64,000 bases of DNA, from the NCBI RefSeq assembly GCF_029635795.1, contig NZ_CP114280.1, forward strand, positions 1,178,001-1,242,000, in the 5' to 3' direction. This stretch comes from Dickeya lacustris. GTDB lineage: Bacteria; Pseudomonadota; Gammaproteobacteria; Enterobacterales; Enterobacteriaceae. Shown in pieces: positions 1 through 10,661 of the stretch (positions are counted from its first letter, which is position 1; each line of letters begins with the position of its first letter). Made by a program: the position numbers and the translations under genes. The notes beneath the pieces were generated by a model. That model had not been told where the DNA came from, did no database searches, and saw nothing but the letters and a program-made list of their open reading frames with translations.

Positions 1-204
1 TTGTCGGCGCTCGGTGCCTGGGTTGGGTGGCAAGCATTGCCGAATGTGGTGTTGATAGCGTCGCTGGCCGGGCTGTTGATAACACTGGCGTGGCGAGTGT
101 TGCGCCGCACGAGTATGCAACAACCGCTAGCGTTTGGCCCTTGGCTTGCGTTGGCGGGAGGCGTGGCGCTGACAGTGAATGCGTTGAGTCACGTTCACCT
201 GTGA
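1..204 (+). CDS. outO: Type II secretion prepilin peptidase OutO/GspO, C-terminal part (5' end outside window)
   Basis: Only the last 67 residues are present; the reading frame is open to the window edge, so the start lies upstream. Prepilin peptidases are inner-membrane aspartic proteases that cleave and N-methylate type II secretion pseudopilins and type IV pilins. Two hydrophobic stretches (about residues 10-30 and 45-62 of the fragment) and the family motif F-G-P-W-L-A-L-A-G before the last helix are visible. The catalytic aspartates would lie upstream and cannot be checked. Two Svx-like proteins and a NEP1-like protein further on are likely substrates of the Out system, which fits the name outO; a type IV pilus PilD orthologue is the alternative. 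Confidence 0.75.
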   Translation: MSALGAWVGWQALPNVVLIASLAGLLITLAWRVLRRTSMQQPLAFGPWLALAGGVALTVNALSHVHL

Positions 205-300
205 AGGTGATGGCGCGCAGTCTGCGCTGTTGCGTATTGCGCAGGCCCTGTGCCGATGGCCGCTATTTCGGGCCGGATATTCTGGATATAGCATTCTGAA

Positions 301-328
301 CATAACATTCCGGTCATAACATTCCAGT
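301..328. repeat. 14-bp tandem duplication downstream of outO
   Basis: Two adjacent copies of CATAACATTCC(G/A)GT, followed by the beginning of a third (CATAA). One of many short intergenic tandem duplications in this window. No function is evident. Confidence 0.75.
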
Positions 329-342
329 CATAAAAAGAAAAA

Positions 343-370
343 ACAGGCTGACGGGGAGCCGTCAGCCTGT
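343..370 (-). terminator. Rho-independent terminator of ypdK
   Basis: A perfect 12-bp stem (ACAGGCTGACGG / CCGTCAGCCTGT) with a GGAG loop. The A-rich tract lies on its left, so the U-tract forms in minus-strand RNA, which points to the small gene at 464-538 as the transcript being ended. Confidence 0.8.
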
Positions 371-463
371 CGTTTATTCGTCTTTCGTGTGTGCCTGATA
401 GAATTTTATGATTATGTTTGTCAGATGCTGCGGCTTAAAAGCGATGAGGAAATATCGTCAGGA

Positions 464-538
464 TTATTCCAGCATCAGTAAAAAAGTGCCTACCCATAAA
501 AACAAAATAAATGAAACGCCCATGAATAAGTATTTCAC
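464..538 (-). CDS. ypdK: YpdK-like 24-residue membrane peptide
   Basis: A GTG-started 25-codon frame with an AGGAG ribosome-binding site 8 nt upstream and its own terminator about 95 nt downstream. The translation begins MKYLFMGVSFILFLWVGTFL and closely resembles the 23-residue E. coli YpdK as I remember it. Almost the whole peptide is one hydrophobic helix, so it should be a single-span inner-membrane protein. Function is unknown in the family. The combination of start signal, homology and terminator makes it a credible gene despite its length. Confidence 0.7.
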   Translation of the reverse strand: MKYLFMGVSFILFLWVGTFLLMLE

Positions 539-1025
539 TGATTTCTCTCCTGCGTTGTCACGCCAGCAATGATCCCAATTGCGCTGTTTAGCGTTTTAGA
601 ACGGCATTATCGTTGCCGTCCTGCCTGCTATCGTTGTGCCCGCTTTGCATTTGTCGGGCAAATCCAGAAGCGTTACAGCCGATAGTGGAATCGGTGCTCA
701 ATCTACGCCGGAGCAGGGGCTGAATTCAATAGGCCAAAGGTTAAATATCTGGCGAATAGCATTTATATCTGGTCAATACGCCTGCATCGTGCTGAACACG
801 GCATCAGCGCGCCCGGTGTCGCTATTAAGCTGCCTTTTCTCCGCATTTTCGCAACATTTCATGGTGCTTGTCCCGCCCTCTCATTGAGATGCTGAAGCAG
901 AATACAAATCGGCCATGCCGTGGTAGGCTGTAAACCAGAACGATATTGTTATAAAAATGTAATGAAGGGATGTGGGGTGCGCGTCATCCCCCTGGCAGAC
1001 AATCAACAGGGAGACACAGAACCTG
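539..1025. other. Intergenic region upstream of ypdK and the hydrolase
   Basis: No convincing gene was seen. It should hold the divergent promoters of ypdK (minus) and the hydrolase (plus). An 83-codon plus-strand frame at 636-887 has no ribosome-binding site or recognisable protein character. Confidence 0.5.
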
Positions 1026-1601
1026 ATGCAGACAACAGAAGTGGATAATCGGCTGGCGGCGGTTGATGCTCGCCTGACTATGGTGCTGGTGCCGGGATTG
1101 CGTGACAGTGATGATGATCACTGGCAGAGCTATTGGGAACGTCGTTTTCCCTATTGGCGTCGCATTCGCCAAAAGGAGTGGTATCAGCCTCATCTGGATC
1201 GCTGGGTGCTGGCCATCCGGCGCGAGCTATCAACCTGTGACAGACCGGTGGTGCTGATAGGACACAGCTTTGGCGCGCTTGCCGCCTGTCAGATGGTGCA
1301 ACAGAATACGCCGGGTATTGCCGGTGTCATGCTGGTCGCCCCCGCCGAACCGATGCGTTTTGAAATAGAAGATCGCATTCATGCCACGCCGCTGTCTGTG
1401 CCGAGCCTGGCGTTTGCCAGCCATAATGACCCGTTGATGTCGTTTTCCCGCGCGGAATATTGGGCGAATGCCTGGGGAAGTGATTTGGTTGATGTTGGCG
1501 AAGGCGGCCACATTAATGCCGAGTCCGGGTTTGGCCCATGGGAGTATGGGTTGCAGCGTTTGGCGCGCTTTGCTGAAGGGCTACTGGACGAAAAAGTATA
1601 A
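1026..1601 (+). CDS. RBBP9/YdeN-type alpha/beta hydrolase
   Basis: A 191-residue cytoplasmic serine hydrolase of the RBBP9/YdeN family. The nucleophile elbow G-H-S-F-G (Ser81), an N-D-P aspartate (Asp135) and G-G-H (His162) give a complete Ser-Asp-His triad in the right order and spacing. Early motifs LVPGLRDSDDDHWQ and W..R......W are typical of the family. The ATG at 1026 is preferred over an in-frame ATG at 972 because the protein then begins just before the first beta strand. Substrates are not known for these enzymes. The gene stands alone and converges on the cbs operon; no functional link to siderophore synthesis is visible. Confidence 0.8.
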   Translation: MQTTEVDNRLAAVDARLTMVLVPGLRDSDDDHWQSYWERRFPYWRRIRQKEWYQPHLDRWVLAIRRELSTCDRPVVLIGHSFGALAACQMVQQNTPGIAGVMLVAPAEPMRFEIEDRIHATPLSVPSLAFASHNDPLMSFSRAEYWANAWGSDLVDVGEGGHINAESGFGPWEYGLQRLARFAEGLLDEKV

Positions 1602-1650
1602 CGCCGCGCCCATCGTCAAGCGAAGCCGCTTACCGCGTGAACGGTAAGCT

Positions 1651-1695
1651 GAATGAAAACAAACAGAGTAAAAACAAGCAGAATAAAAAAGCGGT
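1651..1695. repeat. 15-bp degenerate tandem repeat, three units
   Basis: Units start at 1651, 1666 and 1681. The first two share 12 of 15 bases (GAATGAAAACAAACA / GAGTAAAAACAAGCA); the third keeps only the first half and runs into the terminator stem. Confidence 0.65.
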
Positions 1696-1721
1696 TTGTG
1701 TCAGGCACGCGCCGCTTTTTT
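1685..1721. terminator. Bidirectional terminator between hydrolase and cbsP
   Basis: AAAAAAGCGG and CCGCTTTTTT form a 10-bp inverted repeat around a 17-nt loop, with U-tracts in both directions. It lies between convergent genes, so it probably ends both. Confidence 0.65.
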
Positions 1722-1772
1722 CAGGGAAAGCCCGTATTGGTCTCTCGTCTTGCTCAATGGTCTATCGCGCGA

Positions 1773-2213
1773 TTATGGCTGCATGATAGTGGTGGTGAGC
1801 CGGGCGATACAGCAGCAGCGGCCACCGCTATCAACAATCTCGGTTTGCCATACCTGCGAGCGTTTTCCCAGATGCAGCGGCTGGCAAATGCCGCGCACGT
1901 CGCCCTCCGTGACCGCCCGCAGATGACTGGCATTGATTTCCGTGCCGACCACGCTGGCTCCCGGCTTGCTACATAACCAACTCGCCATCGAGCCGAGCGA
2001 TTCTGCCAGCGCTACCGCCGCACCGCCGTGCAACAGGCCGAATGGCTGGCGGGTGCGCTCATCCACCGGCATTGTTGCCTCAAGGCTGTGTGCCGTTATG
2101 CCAGTAAAGCGAATACCCAGATGAGAGAGCAGGCTTGCGCCCGCCATCTGGTTGAGCGTGTCCAGCGACGCCTCACGCTGCCAGATAACACCCTTGGTGT
2201 GTTCTTTGTTCAT
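1773..2213 (-). CDS. cbsP: Hotdog thioesterase, EntH-like (CbsP)
   Basis: A 146-residue hotdog-fold thioesterase like E. coli EntH (YbdB), the proofreading enzyme that strips wrongly loaded acyl groups from the aryl carrier protein of catecholate synthesis. The family core Q-P-F-G-L-L-H-G-G-A-A-V-A-L-A-E-S is at about residues 56-73, with His62 and Glu72 as the likely active-site pair. It is the last gene of the cbsCEBAP operon and its ATG overlaps the stop of cbsA by one base. It should act in the cytoplasm on the carrier domain of CbsB. Confidence 0.85.
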   Translation of the reverse strand: MNKEHTKGVIWQREASLDTLNQMAGASLLSHLGIRFTGITAHSLEATMPVDERTRQPFGLLHGGAAVALAESLGSMASWLCSKPGASVVGTEINASHLRAVTEGDVRGICQPLHLGKRSQVWQTEIVDSGGRCCCIARLTTTIMQP

Positions 2214-2971
2214 CAGGCACCCAGCGTTGCGCCACCGTCGATAACAATATCCTGCAAAGTGATGTGGCTGGCTGACTCACTGGCCAGAAACAGCACCGTA
2301 TCGGTTATCTCCCGTGGGCGGGCTATTTTGCCAAGAGGAATACCCAACTTAAACTGATTGGGAAAACCGGCGATGGTGTGCTGTTCGGCATCAGCCGCGT
2401 GCCACAGGCTACGTTGCATCGGGGTGTCGGTTGAGCCAGGTGAGACCAGATTACAGCGCACGCCGTAAGGTGCCAGCTCCAGTCCGGCAGTCAGGCACAG
2501 GCTGCGCAGCGCCGCTTTTGAGGCGCAGTAAGCGGCCATGCCGACCCGGGGAACATGGGCGGCATTCGAGCCTATCGTGATGATGGCCCCCGCGCGTTGC
2601 TGCTGAAACTGTGGGATCAACGCCTGAAACAGGTGGAAAGCGCCCCCTGCGTTAATCCGCAGACAGTCTTGCCAGTCGGCCTGACTGAGCGCTTCGGTTG
2701 CCCCCATGCGCAAAATGCCCGCGCCATTGACCAATACATCCAGTCGGGGCGTGTGCGCCAGCAGGGTGGTACAGACATCGGCCACCGCCGCCGCATCGCC
2801 GATATCCATTTCGATGGCGCGAAAGGCCGGTGCGTTGCCGGGAAACGCGAGGTCAAAGCCGGTGACGTTCGCGCCCGCGTCAAGGAAGCGGCAGGCAATA
2901 TCATACCCGATGCCGCGTCCGGCCCCGGTTATCCACACCTGTTTGCCGCTGAAATCCGCGTTAATGCTCAT
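2213..2971 (-). CDS. cbsA: 2,3-dihydro-2,3-dihydroxybenzoate dehydrogenase (CbsA)
   Basis: A 252-residue short-chain dehydrogenase, EntA homologue, which oxidises 2,3-dihydro-2,3-DHB to 2,3-DHB with NAD+. The cofactor motif T-G-A-G-R-G-I-G is at about residues 15-22, N-G-A-G at 83-86, and the catalytic Y-C-A-S-K at about 144-148. C-terminal I-D-G-G-A-T-L-G-A is as in EntA. The start overlaps the end of cbsB in an ATGA arrangement, which implies translational coupling. Fourth step gene in the fct-cbsCEBAP operon. Confidence 0.93.
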   Translation of the reverse strand: MSINADFSGKQVWITGAGRGIGYDIACRFLDAGANVTGFDLAFPGNAPAFRAIEMDIGDAAAVADVCTTLLAHTPRLDVLVNGAGILRMGATEALSQADWQDCLRINAGGAFHLFQALIPQFQQQRAGAIITIGSNAAHVPRVGMAAYCASKAALRSLCLTAGLELAPYGVRCNLVSPGSTDTPMQRSLWHAADAEQHTIAGFPNQFKLGIPLGKIARPREITDTVLFLASESASHITLQDIVIDGGATLGA

Positions 2972-3843
2972 GCCTCCTCCCGCACCGGCGTGAGGTACTG
3001 TTGCCAGTGGCGTAAGGTCGGTTTTTTCACCAGCGTGACGAAATCGACATCATGGCCTTGCTGTCGCCAGCGTGTCACCAGCGACATGATGCTGACCGAA
3101 TCCAGCAGCCCGTAATCGAGCAGGTTATCGTCGTCCGTTGGGTCGGCATCGCCATCCAACAACGGCAGTAATTCGGCGCGCAGGCGGCTCAGGCTGTTAT
3201 CCGGCTGTGCTGTCAATTCGGTTAATAGCTGCTCACTGTTGAGGACGCGCCCGCTGCGCCCGGCGGTGTAGCGTAACGCCATCATGTGCTCTTCGCGTGA
3301 AAAGTCGGCCAGCGCATCGGCTACCATGAACGGTTGGATATCACGCATAAAGGCGTCGGTGGCGGTGGTCAGGCAACCGATGTGAGCGTAAACCCCGCAG
3401 ATAATGAGCTGGTCGCGGCCAGTGGCGTGCAGGCGTTGCTCCAGATCGGAGCGGTGAAATGCGCTGTAGCGCCACTTGACCAGTACCGTATCGTGCGGCT
3501 CTGGCGTGAGTGCGGCGGTAATTTGTTGCTGTTCCGGGTGGCGGTTGAGCCCCGGCCCCCACATATCATTGAGCAACGCCCGGTCTTTATCGCTTTGCGC
3601 ATTCGGCTGCGCGGTATAGAACACCGGGATGCCAAGCTGATGGCAAAGCTGGCGGATACGCACGATATTGGCAATCAGTTGTGCCGTCAGCGGGCTGCCG
3701 GTTTCCCAAAAGTTCAGGAAATAATTTTGCATATCGTGAATCAGCAGGGCAGCGCGGTGTGATTCAACCTGCCACTTGACTTTGTTGACCGGCAACTCGG
3801 CCTTGGTGGGAAGCGGGTAACTGTTAAGCATCGGAATAGCCAT
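2968..3843 (-). CDS. cbsB: Isochorismatase / aryl carrier protein (CbsB)
   Basis: A 291-residue bifunctional EntB homologue. The N-terminal isochorismatase domain (about 1-205) opens with MAIPMLNSYPLPTKAELPVN, contains the catalytic Asp in L-L-I-H-D-M-Q and the late G-V-Y-A-H-I-G-C-L-T-T motif. It hydrolyses isochorismate to 2,3-dihydro-DHB. The C-terminal aryl carrier domain (about 215-285) has the phosphopantetheine site L-L-D-S at about Ser249, which receives DHB from CbsE and presents it to the first condensation domain of CbsF. Three bases separate it from cbsE, so co-translation is likely. Confidence 0.94.
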   Translation of the reverse strand: MAIPMLNSYPLPTKAELPVNKVKWQVESHRAALLIHDMQNYFLNFWETGSPLTAQLIANIVRIRQLCHQLGIPVFYTAQPNAQSDKDRALLNDMWGPGLNRHPEQQQITAALTPEPHDTVLVKWRYSAFHRSDLEQRLHATGRDQLIICGVYAHIGCLTTATDAFMRDIQPFMVADALADFSREEHMMALRYTAGRSGRVLNSEQLLTELTAQPDNSLSRLRAELLPLLDGDADPTDDDNLLDYGLLDSVSIMSLVTRWRQQGHDVDFVTLVKKPTLRHWQQYLTPVREEA

Positions 3844-3846
3844 GAT

Positions 3847-5475
3847 TTATTCTCCTGCGTTCGCGGCGGTTAGCGATTGCTGCGCCAGCTGGCGCAACCG
3901 TTGTTTATCAATTTTGCCCACGGCGGTTTCCGGCAGCGTGGACAGCTGTTCGAACCGGTCGGGCAGTTTGTAGTCGGCGATGCCCTGTTCGCGCAGATGA
4001 CGCCGTAGCGCGACGCTTTTCAGCGGCTCTCGCGTGACAACAAAGGCCCAGCTTTTCTCACCCATGACCGGGTCAGGTACAGCAACCAGCGCGGCGTTAA
4101 GAACATGCGGGTGGCGCAGTAGCAGGTTCTCTATCTCTTCTGCGGCGATTTTCTCGCCACCGCGATTGATCTGATCTTTTTCGCGGCCAACGACCTGTAG
4201 ATAGCCGTCGGCGCGTTGAATCACCACATCGCCGGAGCAATAAAAGCCATTGGCATCAAAGACCTGTTGGTTATGCGCCGGGCTGCGGTAGTAGCCGCGA
4301 AACGTGTAAGGCCCGCGTGTCATCAGGCGGCCCGCTTCGCCGTATGCCAGCGGATTGCCGTTGGCATCGGCTACCCAGACTTCATCATCGTCGCTGATAG
4401 GGCGACCCTGAGTGGTAAAGCAGAGGGTGTCGTCGTCATCCAGACGGGTGTAATTCACCAACCCTTCCGCCATACCGAAGACTTGCTGGAGCCGACAGCC
4501 CAGCTCGGCGGGAATACGTCGCGCGACGGCTTCGCTAAGGCGTGCGCCGCCGACTTGCAGCACTTGCAGGCTAGAGAGCGCCTGGCGATGGTCGGATAAC
4601 GCTGCCGCCTCCAGCCAGACAATGACTGCCGGTGGCACCAGCGCCGTTAGGGTGATGTGATGGCGTGCTATCAGCGCGAAGCAGTGCTCCGGGCTGGGGT
4701 CGCTTGCCATAACCACGGTGCCGCCGGCGTAAAATACGCCGAGCGATCCCGGTGAACTGAGCGGGTAATTATGCGCCGCTGGCAGGGCACACAGAAAACG
4801 CGTGTGCGCGCTGACCTGGCAGATCTCTGCGCTTGCGCGAATACTGTAGTAGTAATCGTTGTGGGTGCGTGGAATCAGCTTTGGCGTGCCGGTGCTGCCG
4901 CCCGAGAGCTGAAAGAAGGCCACTTCATCTGCCGGGGTGCCGGTCGCAGGCAGCGGCGCGTCGTCTGTTTGCAAAAGCGATGACAGGCTCTGCGCGCACT
5001 CTGCCCCATTATGCATAACGACGTGCTGTAACGATGGGCAGCGCTGGCGCAATTCATCGATAAAGCTATCGTCGGCGAACAGCGGATGGTTGCGGTCGGC
5101 AATCAGCAGCGCCGGAGCGATTTGGTCGGCGTAGGCGCACAGTTCGCTGCCTTGATGGTTGAACAGGGCATTGACCGGCACAATACCGGCGCGCAGTAGG
5201 GCGAAGAACACCAGATAGAATTCGGCCACGTTGCCGAGCTGAACCAGCGCGGTCTGCCCCGGTTTAAGCCCCCGGCGTTGCAGAGCGCTGGCCAGTTGAG
5301 CCACCTGCTGGTTCATTTGCCGGTAACTCAAGCTTCGCTCGCCATCGATGACTGCGATGGCGTCGCTTGCGGCGTGGCGGGTGAGAATATCGCACAGCGG
5401 TAAGTCGAGCCAGTAGCCCAGCTTGCGGTAACGCGCTTCTAGCTCGGCAGGCCAGCGGGTGAATTCAACCATCAT
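3847..5475 (-). CDS. cbsE: 2,3-dihydroxybenzoate-AMP ligase (CbsE)
   Basis: A 542-residue EntE homologue that adenylates DHB and loads it on the CbsB aryl carrier domain. Adenylation motifs are clear: [15 protein letters not shown] near residue 190, [15 protein letters not shown], and the hinge/lysine region [15 protein letters not shown] with a C-terminal V-G-K-I-D-K. The ATG at 5475 is chosen because an AGGAG lies 8 nt before it and the protein then starts as EntE does (short tail, then F-T-R-W-P). It overlaps the cbsC stop as ATGA. Confidence 0.93.
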   Translation of the reverse strand: MMVEFTRWPAELEARYRKLGYWLDLPLCDILTRHAASDAIAVIDGERSLSYRQMNQQVAQLASALQRRGLKPGQTALVQLGNVAEFYLVFFALLRAGIVPVNALFNHQGSELCAYADQIAPALLIADRNHPLFADDSFIDELRQRCPSLQHVVMHNGAECAQSLSSLLQTDDAPLPATGTPADEVAFFQLSGGSTGTPKLIPRTHNDYYYSIRASAEICQVSAHTRFLCALPAAHNYPLSSPGSLGVFYAGGTVVMASDPSPEHCFALIARHHITLTALVPPAVIVWLEAAALSDHRQALSSLQVLQVGGARLSEAVARRIPAELGCRLQQVFGMAEGLVNYTRLDDDDTLCFTTQGRPISDDDEVWVADANGNPLAYGEAGRLMTRGPYTFRGYYRSPAHNQQVFDANGFYCSGDVVIQRADGYLQVVGREKDQINRGGEKIAAEEIENLLLRHPHVLNAALVAVPDPVMGEKSWAFVVTREPLKSVALRRHLREQGIADYKLPDRFEQLSTLPETAVGKIDKQRLRQLAQQSLTAANAGE

Positions 5476-6680
5476 GCTGCACACTCCTGATTTTGACGCA
5501 GCCCAAATGCGCGCAGCATGGTGCTCAATTTGACACCGGTTTCATGCCATTCTGACAGCGGCTGCGAGTCCGGCACGATACCGGCTCCGGCAAACAGCCT
5601 GACGCGTTGGCCCTGCACTTCGCCGCAGCGAATCGTCACCACCCATTGCCCCTGGCCGTGCTCATCGCACCAGCCGACAATGCCGCCGAATAAGCCACGG
5701 TTAAACGGCTCAAGCTCGGCGATGCGTGTTCTGGCCGCATCATAAGGGACGCCGCACAGCGCCGGTGTCGGGTGCAGCAGGCAGGCGAGGGTGAGCGCAT
5801 TAAGCGACGTGGCGTTGAGTGAACCCTGAATGCGGCTTGCTAAATGCCACAACACCGGCGTGCTCAGTAAGGTTGGCGAGTCGGGAATATCCAGCGTCGT
5901 GCAATAGGGGGCTAATACCCGGCGAATCTCATCGATCACCAGCCGGTGTTCGTGGCGGTCTTTGGCCGACGCCATCAGGGTACGCCGTAAGAGATTATCT
6001 TCTTGCGGGTCGGTGCTGCGACGGGCGGAACCGGCCAGTGGCTGGGTCAGCACCTGTTCCCCCTGCTTATGCAGCAGCAGTTCAGGGCTTGCGCCAATCA
6101 GCGCTGCCCCTTGATCCAATGGGACGTGGAAATTATAGCTCCAGGGGTTTTGCCGATTGAGTTGCAGCAACAAGCGCATTGAGTTCAGCGGTTGTGCGGT
6201 ATCGATATCCAGCAAGCGCGACAGCACGATTTTATCAAGCTCGCCGCTGCGCGTTGCCGCCACACCGTCGCTAACCATCTGGCAAAACAGCGCTTTCTCC
6301 GGTATCTCACGAATCTGCGTTGCGTTAAGCGCAGGGATGGCGCTCATGTCATCGGTCAGGGTATCGCGTGCAAACCACTGGGTATGCTGCGGGATAAACA
6401 GCCGGGCCGGTTGACGTTTGTCAAACGGGATGGCGCCAACCAGTACCGGATTGGCGATACCATCGCGGCGTGCGGCACGAAATTGTGTGGCCAACTGCTG
6501 CGTAAAGGCAGGCTCTGTATCGCAAGAGGGTTCCAGAATGGGTGAGAACGCCGCATAACACCCGCGTGCATATAGGCTGGCATGGGCATTAGGATGATGT
6601 TCAGGTGACAAAAACAGAAAATCGTCAGGCTGGAGTTGATGCGCATCCAACGAGGACGACGAGTTGGCAAGATTTGGCAC
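5472..6680 (-). CDS. cbsC: Isochorismate synthase (CbsC)
   Basis: A 402-residue EntC homologue converting chorismate to isochorismate, the committed step. The chorismate-binding core includes V-G-A-I-P-F-D near the N-terminus, [25 protein letters not shown] and the final G-I-V-G-W. The reading frame is open to 6740, but the GTG at 6680 has a strong AGGAG six bases upstream and gives a length close to EntC (391), so it is preferred. About 100 bp separate it from fct, the first gene of the operon. Confidence 0.92.
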   Translation of the reverse strand: MPNLANSSSSLDAHQLQPDDFLFLSPEHHPNAHASLYARGCYAAFSPILEPSCDTEPAFTQQLATQFRAARRDGIANPVLVGAIPFDKRQPARLFIPQHTQWFARDTLTDDMSAIPALNATQIREIPEKALFCQMVSDGVAATRSGELDKIVLSRLLDIDTAQPLNSMRLLLQLNRQNPWSYNFHVPLDQGAALIGASPELLLHKQGEQVLTQPLAGSARRSTDPQEDNLLRRTLMASAKDRHEHRLVIDEIRRVLAPYCTTLDIPDSPTLLSTPVLWHLASRIQGSLNATSLNALTLACLLHPTPALCGVPYDAARTRIAELEPFNRGLFGGIVGWCDEHGQGQWVVTIRCGEVQGQRVRLFAGAGIVPDSQPLSEWHETGVKLSTMLRAFGLRQNQECAA

Positions 6681-6782
6681 AGGTCGCTCCTTTTGTCGTG
6701 GGGGAATGATAGTTTGGGCCATGGGTGATGCGGCCATCACAGGGCCGTTTCGCCCTGTGATGGTGTGATGTGCGATAGCGTG

Positions 6783-9008
6783 TTACCAACTGTAGTTAAC
6801 TGTGGCGACAACCGTGCGCCCGCTGCCGTAGAAGCAGGCTTCTGTGTTGTTGCATGAGGCGACATAGTGCTTATTGGTCAGGTTATTGACGTTTAACTGC
6901 ACTGTGGTGCCTTTGAGCCTCGCGGAGGCTTCGCCCAAGTCGTAACGGGCCATGGCGTCATACAGGGTGTAAGCCGGTACTTTGAAACTCTCGGCATTGT
7001 CGCCATAGGTGGTGCCGACATAGCGCACACCCGTACCGAATGTGGTGCCTTTCAGCACGCCGCTCTGGACGTTATAGCTGCCCCAGGCTGAGGCGGTATG
7101 ACGCGGAATAGACGATGGCGATTTGTTAACCTGATTGGCAGTAACACTGTCTTTGATAACGGCATCGGTGTAGGTGTAGGCCGCCATCAGGCTGATAGCC
7201 GGGGTTAACTGAGTGTGGAGTTCCGTTTCCAGCCCTTTGGAGCTGACTTTACCCAGTTGCTCGCTGTAACTACGTTTATATTCTGGGAAATAACGTGAGG
7301 CGCTGATGTTTTTCTGCGTAATATCAAACAGAGACACACTTAACAGGGTATTGCTGCCTTTAGGCTGGAATTTTACCCCAATCTCTTTTTGTTCACCGGT
7401 GGTTGGTTTAAATGCCGGGCTGCCAGGGACGCCAGAACCTAAGTCAGGCTCAAAGGACGTGCTGTAGCTGACATAAGGGGAAATTCCATTGTCGAACGCA
7501 TATAACAAACCGGCGCGACCGGTAAATTTACCGTCGTCACGTTCAGTGATGGCTTTTTCGGTATAGTCATTCGTGCTACTGCGGCTCCAGTCATGACGGC
7601 CGGATAGCAGTAAATTCCAGCGCTCCCATTCGAGCTGATCCTGAATATAGACCCCGAACTGATTGAGCTTCTTACGCTCATCAGTAGACAGTGTTGTCAA
7701 CATACTGTCGTTGACGGAGAGATTGTAATTTGGCTTTGCCCAATCAAACGGGTAGTCACTGCTGCGGTCAAGCCATAATTTCCTGTTGAGCGTCATCCAT
7801 TTGTAGTCCATGCCGCTTAATACGGTATGGTTAACCGAACCGGTAGAAAACGCAGCTTTCAACTGGTTATCGATAGCGAATTCGCCAATATCATTCTCTT
7901 CTTTCTGTGGTCTGCGCGAAATGGTGGTGTTGGTTGTATTGCCACCAGTGGTGTAGACCAGATATTTATATTTCTCCCGCAACTGCGAATAGCGAACATT
8001 TTGCTGGAAAGAGAAAACATCATTGAAAGAGTGATCAAGGCTATAGCCGATAGATCCTTGTTCCCGTTTTGATTGATTGTAACTGGGATCGCTAACGTTC
8101 AAATCATAAGGAATATAGCCCGCCTTCGTTTCCCACACTGTCCCGTAGGCTGGTAAGAAGTTGCGGAACCCCGCTTTGGGGTCATTTTGGTAGCTGGTCA
8201 ACAGCGTAAAACTGGTATCGCTGTTAGGCAGCCAGGTCAGCGCTGGGGCGATGGCCACACGCTGCTGCTTGTAATCATTGACAAATTCATTACGGGTGCT
8301 GCCAATACCGTTCAGGCGGTACAGCAGGGTTTTGTCATCGTTGAGTGCGCCACCAAAATCAAATGCGGCTTCGCCCAGATGCTGGTTGCCTGTGCTGAAC
8401 TGGACTTTGTGGATGTCTTCCGCCGTGGGGCGTTTGCTGGTCATGCTGATAAGCCCGCCGGGGTTGACCTGCCCGTACAGGACGGAGGCCGGGCCATGTA
8501 CCAGTTCAACGCGCTCAAGCAGCCACGGGTCGATTTTCCCCATCGCCGAACCTTGCCCACTTAGTCCATAGCTCAACCCATCAAGAAATTTGGGTGCATA
8601 GCGAAAGCCGCGTGAGATCACCTCATCGTTTCGGTTGGATGAACCGCGATAATTCGTGACGACCCCGCTGGAGTAATTAAGGGCATCGGAAACGGAAGAA
8701 ACCGCCTGGGCATCCATCTGGTCACGCGTCACAACGGTTATCGATTGCGGTGTTTTGATGAGAGGCGCGCTGGTTTTCGTACCGGATGCGCTCTCTTTCG
8801 CCACCATGCCTTTCATTGGCGCAGTTGTGCTTTCGCCTGAGCGTGCTTCCACCACCATGGTCTCACTGCTGGCGCTGTTTTCCGCTGCATTGGCAGACGT
8901 TGCCAGCAACAATGTGGATAATGTGGATGCAAAAACAACCGGCATACGGTTTCTGTTTTTTTGCCAAGACGTTAGTTTTATTAATTGTTTCTTCCTGGTG
9001 CGTAGCAT
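6783..9008 (-). CDS. fct: Ferric-chrysobactin TonB-dependent outer-membrane receptor (Fct)
   Basis: A 741-residue TonB-dependent receptor. A long N-terminal signal peptide ends after S-A-N-A-A; a TonB box (E-T-M-V-V-E-A) follows, then the plug domain with S-V-S-D-A-L-N-Y and [12 protein letters not shown], and a beta barrel ending in an aromatic residue (N-Y-S-W). Its position as first gene of fct-cbsCEBAP and divergence from the esterase/NRPS operon identify it as the ferrisiderophore receptor. AGGAGGGG stands 7 nt before the ATG. A Fur-like box in the shared intergenic region suggests iron repression. Confidence 0.9.
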   Translation of the reverse strand: MLRTRKKQLIKLTSWQKNRNRMPVVFASTLSTLLLATSANAAENSASSETMVVEARSGESTTAPMKGMVAKESASGTKTSAPLIKTPQSITVVTRDQMDAQAVSSVSDALNYSSGVVTNYRGSSNRNDEVISRGFRYAPKFLDGLSYGLSGQGSAMGKIDPWLLERVELVHGPASVLYGQVNPGGLISMTSKRPTAEDIHKVQFSTGNQHLGEAAFDFGGALNDDKTLLYRLNGIGSTRNEFVNDYKQQRVAIAPALTWLPNSDTSFTLLTSYQNDPKAGFRNFLPAYGTVWETKAGYIPYDLNVSDPSYNQSKREQGSIGYSLDHSFNDVFSFQQNVRYSQLREKYKYLVYTTGGNTTNTTISRRPQKEENDIGEFAIDNQLKAAFSTGSVNHTVLSGMDYKWMTLNRKLWLDRSSDYPFDWAKPNYNLSVNDSMLTTLSTDERKKLNQFGVYIQDQLEWERWNLLLSGRHDWSRSSTNDYTEKAITERDDGKFTGRAGLLYAFDNGISPYVSYSTSFEPDLGSGVPGSPAFKPTTGEQKEIGVKFQPKGSNTLLSVSLFDITQKNISASRYFPEYKRSYSEQLGKVSSKGLETELHTQLTPAISLMAAYTYTDAVIKDSVTANQVNKSPSSIPRHTASAWGSYNVQSGVLKGTTFGTGVRYVGTTYGDNAESFKVPAYTLYDAMARYDLGEASARLKGTTVQLNVNNLTNKHYVASCNNTEACFYGSGRTVVATVNYSW

Positions 9009-9199
9009 CAGCGAACCCCTCCTGTAGAAAACATCATTTTTTATGCGTTACCAATCCCCTCGTTGTCGGCCGGGCTCTTCATCCTGGGTTTTGAAGTTGT
9101 TTAATTTAAAATCAATGTGTTGATGATTATCAAAACTGATTTTTGTCGGAGCTCACTCCGATATGCTCTGGCTGACATCGAGGACTGCATCTTATTGCA

Positions 9200-9218
9200 A
9201 ATGTAAATAGTTCTCAAT
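9200..9218. promoter_or_regulatory. Fur-box-like site between fct and cbsH
   Basis: Read on the minus strand, ATTGAGAACTATTTACATT agrees with the classical Fur pattern AATGAGAATTATTATCATT at 15 of 19 positions by eye. A weaker half-site (GATTATCA) lies near 9123-9132. The position between divergent siderophore operons fits iron control of both; binding itself is inferred. Confidence 0.6.
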
Positions 9219-9299
9219 ATGATTTGTATAAACGTGAGTTTTTGTCATTGTTTAAAGTAATGCATAAATTTTGTTAAACAAATGTAAGGATGTAACAGG

Positions 9300-10661
9300 A
9301 TGAGCCAGAGCATGGGGGCATCAGCTGTACTGCCGGTAGGTTTTACTGCGGCACTGCTGTCATCCCGCGAGGTTGGGAGTGAAGCATGGTGGCGGCAACT
9401 CGCTGTCTTTGGCACGCCGCTGGTGGAAGCGTTGGATGCATCCCGGGTCACGGCCACCTTTTTCTGGCGCGATCCGCAAGGGGATGAGCGGCACTCCCAG
9501 ACCGTGCGGGTGTATGCCGATGTCAATGGCGTTACCGATCACCACAGTATTGACCCGCAGAGCCTGACGCGTCTGGCCGCCACAGATGTGTGGTACTGGT
9601 CGGTGGTGCTTGAGCATGACTGGCGAGGTAGCTATTCGCTGATTCCGGTGTCGGCAGCGCAGTGCCCACCGCGATTCAGTGCCGATGCCCAACAGCGTGA
9701 GCAGCAGCAACGGGCATGGTGGCGTGCCGTGTCTGAGGCGGCGATAGCTGACCCGCTGAACCGCTATCAACCGTGGGGAGCGCAGCTTTCACTGGCGCAG
9801 ATGCCCAACGCCTTGCCGCAACCGGCCTGGCAGGCGGTGGATAACGCACAGTCGCTCGCGCCGGATACCAGCCGGTTGACGACGTTTATCTGGCATAGCC
9901 AGCGGCTTGGCAACCAGCGCCGGGTCTGGCTCTATACCACCGGCAACAGCCAAGAGCCTGCGCAGCGTCCGCTGGCGATATTGCTCGACGGGCAGAAGTG
10001 GGCGGTGGAAAAACCGGTGTTTGCCGTGTTGGATGCGCAAACCGCCGCCGGTGTGCTGCCACCGGCGGTATGGCTGTTGATTGACGCCATCGACATGCCG
10101 ACCCGCAGCCGCGAATTGCCCTGCTGCGCCGAGTTTTGGCTGGCGTTACAGCAGGAGTTATTAGTGCAAGCGGCGCAGATAACGCCATTTAGCGATGACC
10201 CTGACCGCACCGTGGTGGCTGGACAAAGCTATGGCGGATTGGCCGCGCTCTATGCCGGGCTGAACTGGCCTGAGCGGTTTGGGCGAATTCTCACGCAATC
10301 CGGCTCATTTTGGTGGCCGGAGGTGCGCTTTATCACCGATTTTGCCAAGCGTAACACACTGACGCCGGGGCAATTAATCCATCAGGTTCGCCAGGGCGGG
10401 CGTACTGCCAGGCCGCTGGTTATCTTTCAGGAAGCGGGGCGACGTGAAGCGGATATCGCGTTTGTTAACCAACAGATGCGCCATGCATTGTCTGCCGCCG
10501 GGCATCGCCTTTACTGGCGAGAGTACGCCGGTGGGCATGACACGCTGTGCTGGCGCGGCGGGCTGATCGACGGCCTGTGCTGGCTGCTAAACGACGGCGC
10601 ATCCACCCTCCCGGCTTTCCTGCCACACGACCTAACCCCCATGAATCAGGAGCAAGCATGA
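9300..10661 (+). CDS. cbsH: Fes-like catecholate siderophore esterase (CbsH)
   Basis: A 453-residue homologue of enterobactin esterase Fes; the chrysobactin-system counterpart is CbsH. The N-terminal third resembles the Fes cap region (F-F-W-R-D-P-Q-G). The C-terminal alpha/beta hydrolase (esterase D type) has L-L-D-G-Q-K-W, the nucleophile motif [12 protein letters not shown] and a late G-G-H-D motif. It is expected to hydrolyse ester or oligomeric ferri-chrysobactin in the cytoplasm to free iron. AAGGA lies 9 nt before the ATG. It heads a plus-strand operon with mbtH and the NRPS. Confidence 0.88.
   Translation: MSQSMGASAVLPVGFTAALLSSREVGSEAWWRQLAVFGTPLVEALDASRVTATFFWRDPQGDERHSQTVRVYADVNGVTDHHSIDPQSLTRLAATDVWYWSVVLEHDWRGSYSLIPVSAAQCPPRFSADAQQREQQQRAWWRAVSEAAIADPLNRYQPWGAQLSLAQMPNALPQPAWQAVDNAQSLAPDTSRLTTFIWHSQRLGNQRRVWLYTTGNSQEPAQRPLAILLDGQKWAVEKPVFAVLDAQTAAGVLPPAVWLLIDAIDMPTRSRELPCCAEFWLALQQELLVQAAQITPFSDDPDRTVVAGQSYGGLAALYAGLNWPERFGRILTQSGSFWWPEVRFITDFAKRNTLTPGQLIHQVRQGGRTARPLVIFQEAGRREADIAFVNQQMRHALSAAGHRLYWREYAGGHDTLCWRGGLIDGLCWLLNDGASTLPAFLPHDLTPMNQEQA

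Noticed and set aside
636..887. 83-codon plus-strand frame between ypdK and the hydrolase
   Set aside because: No ribosome-binding site, no recognisable domain, composition like non-coding DNA.
6681..6740. 20-residue N-terminal extension of CbsC
   Set aside because: The GTG at 6680 has a much better ribosome-binding site and gives an EntC-like length.
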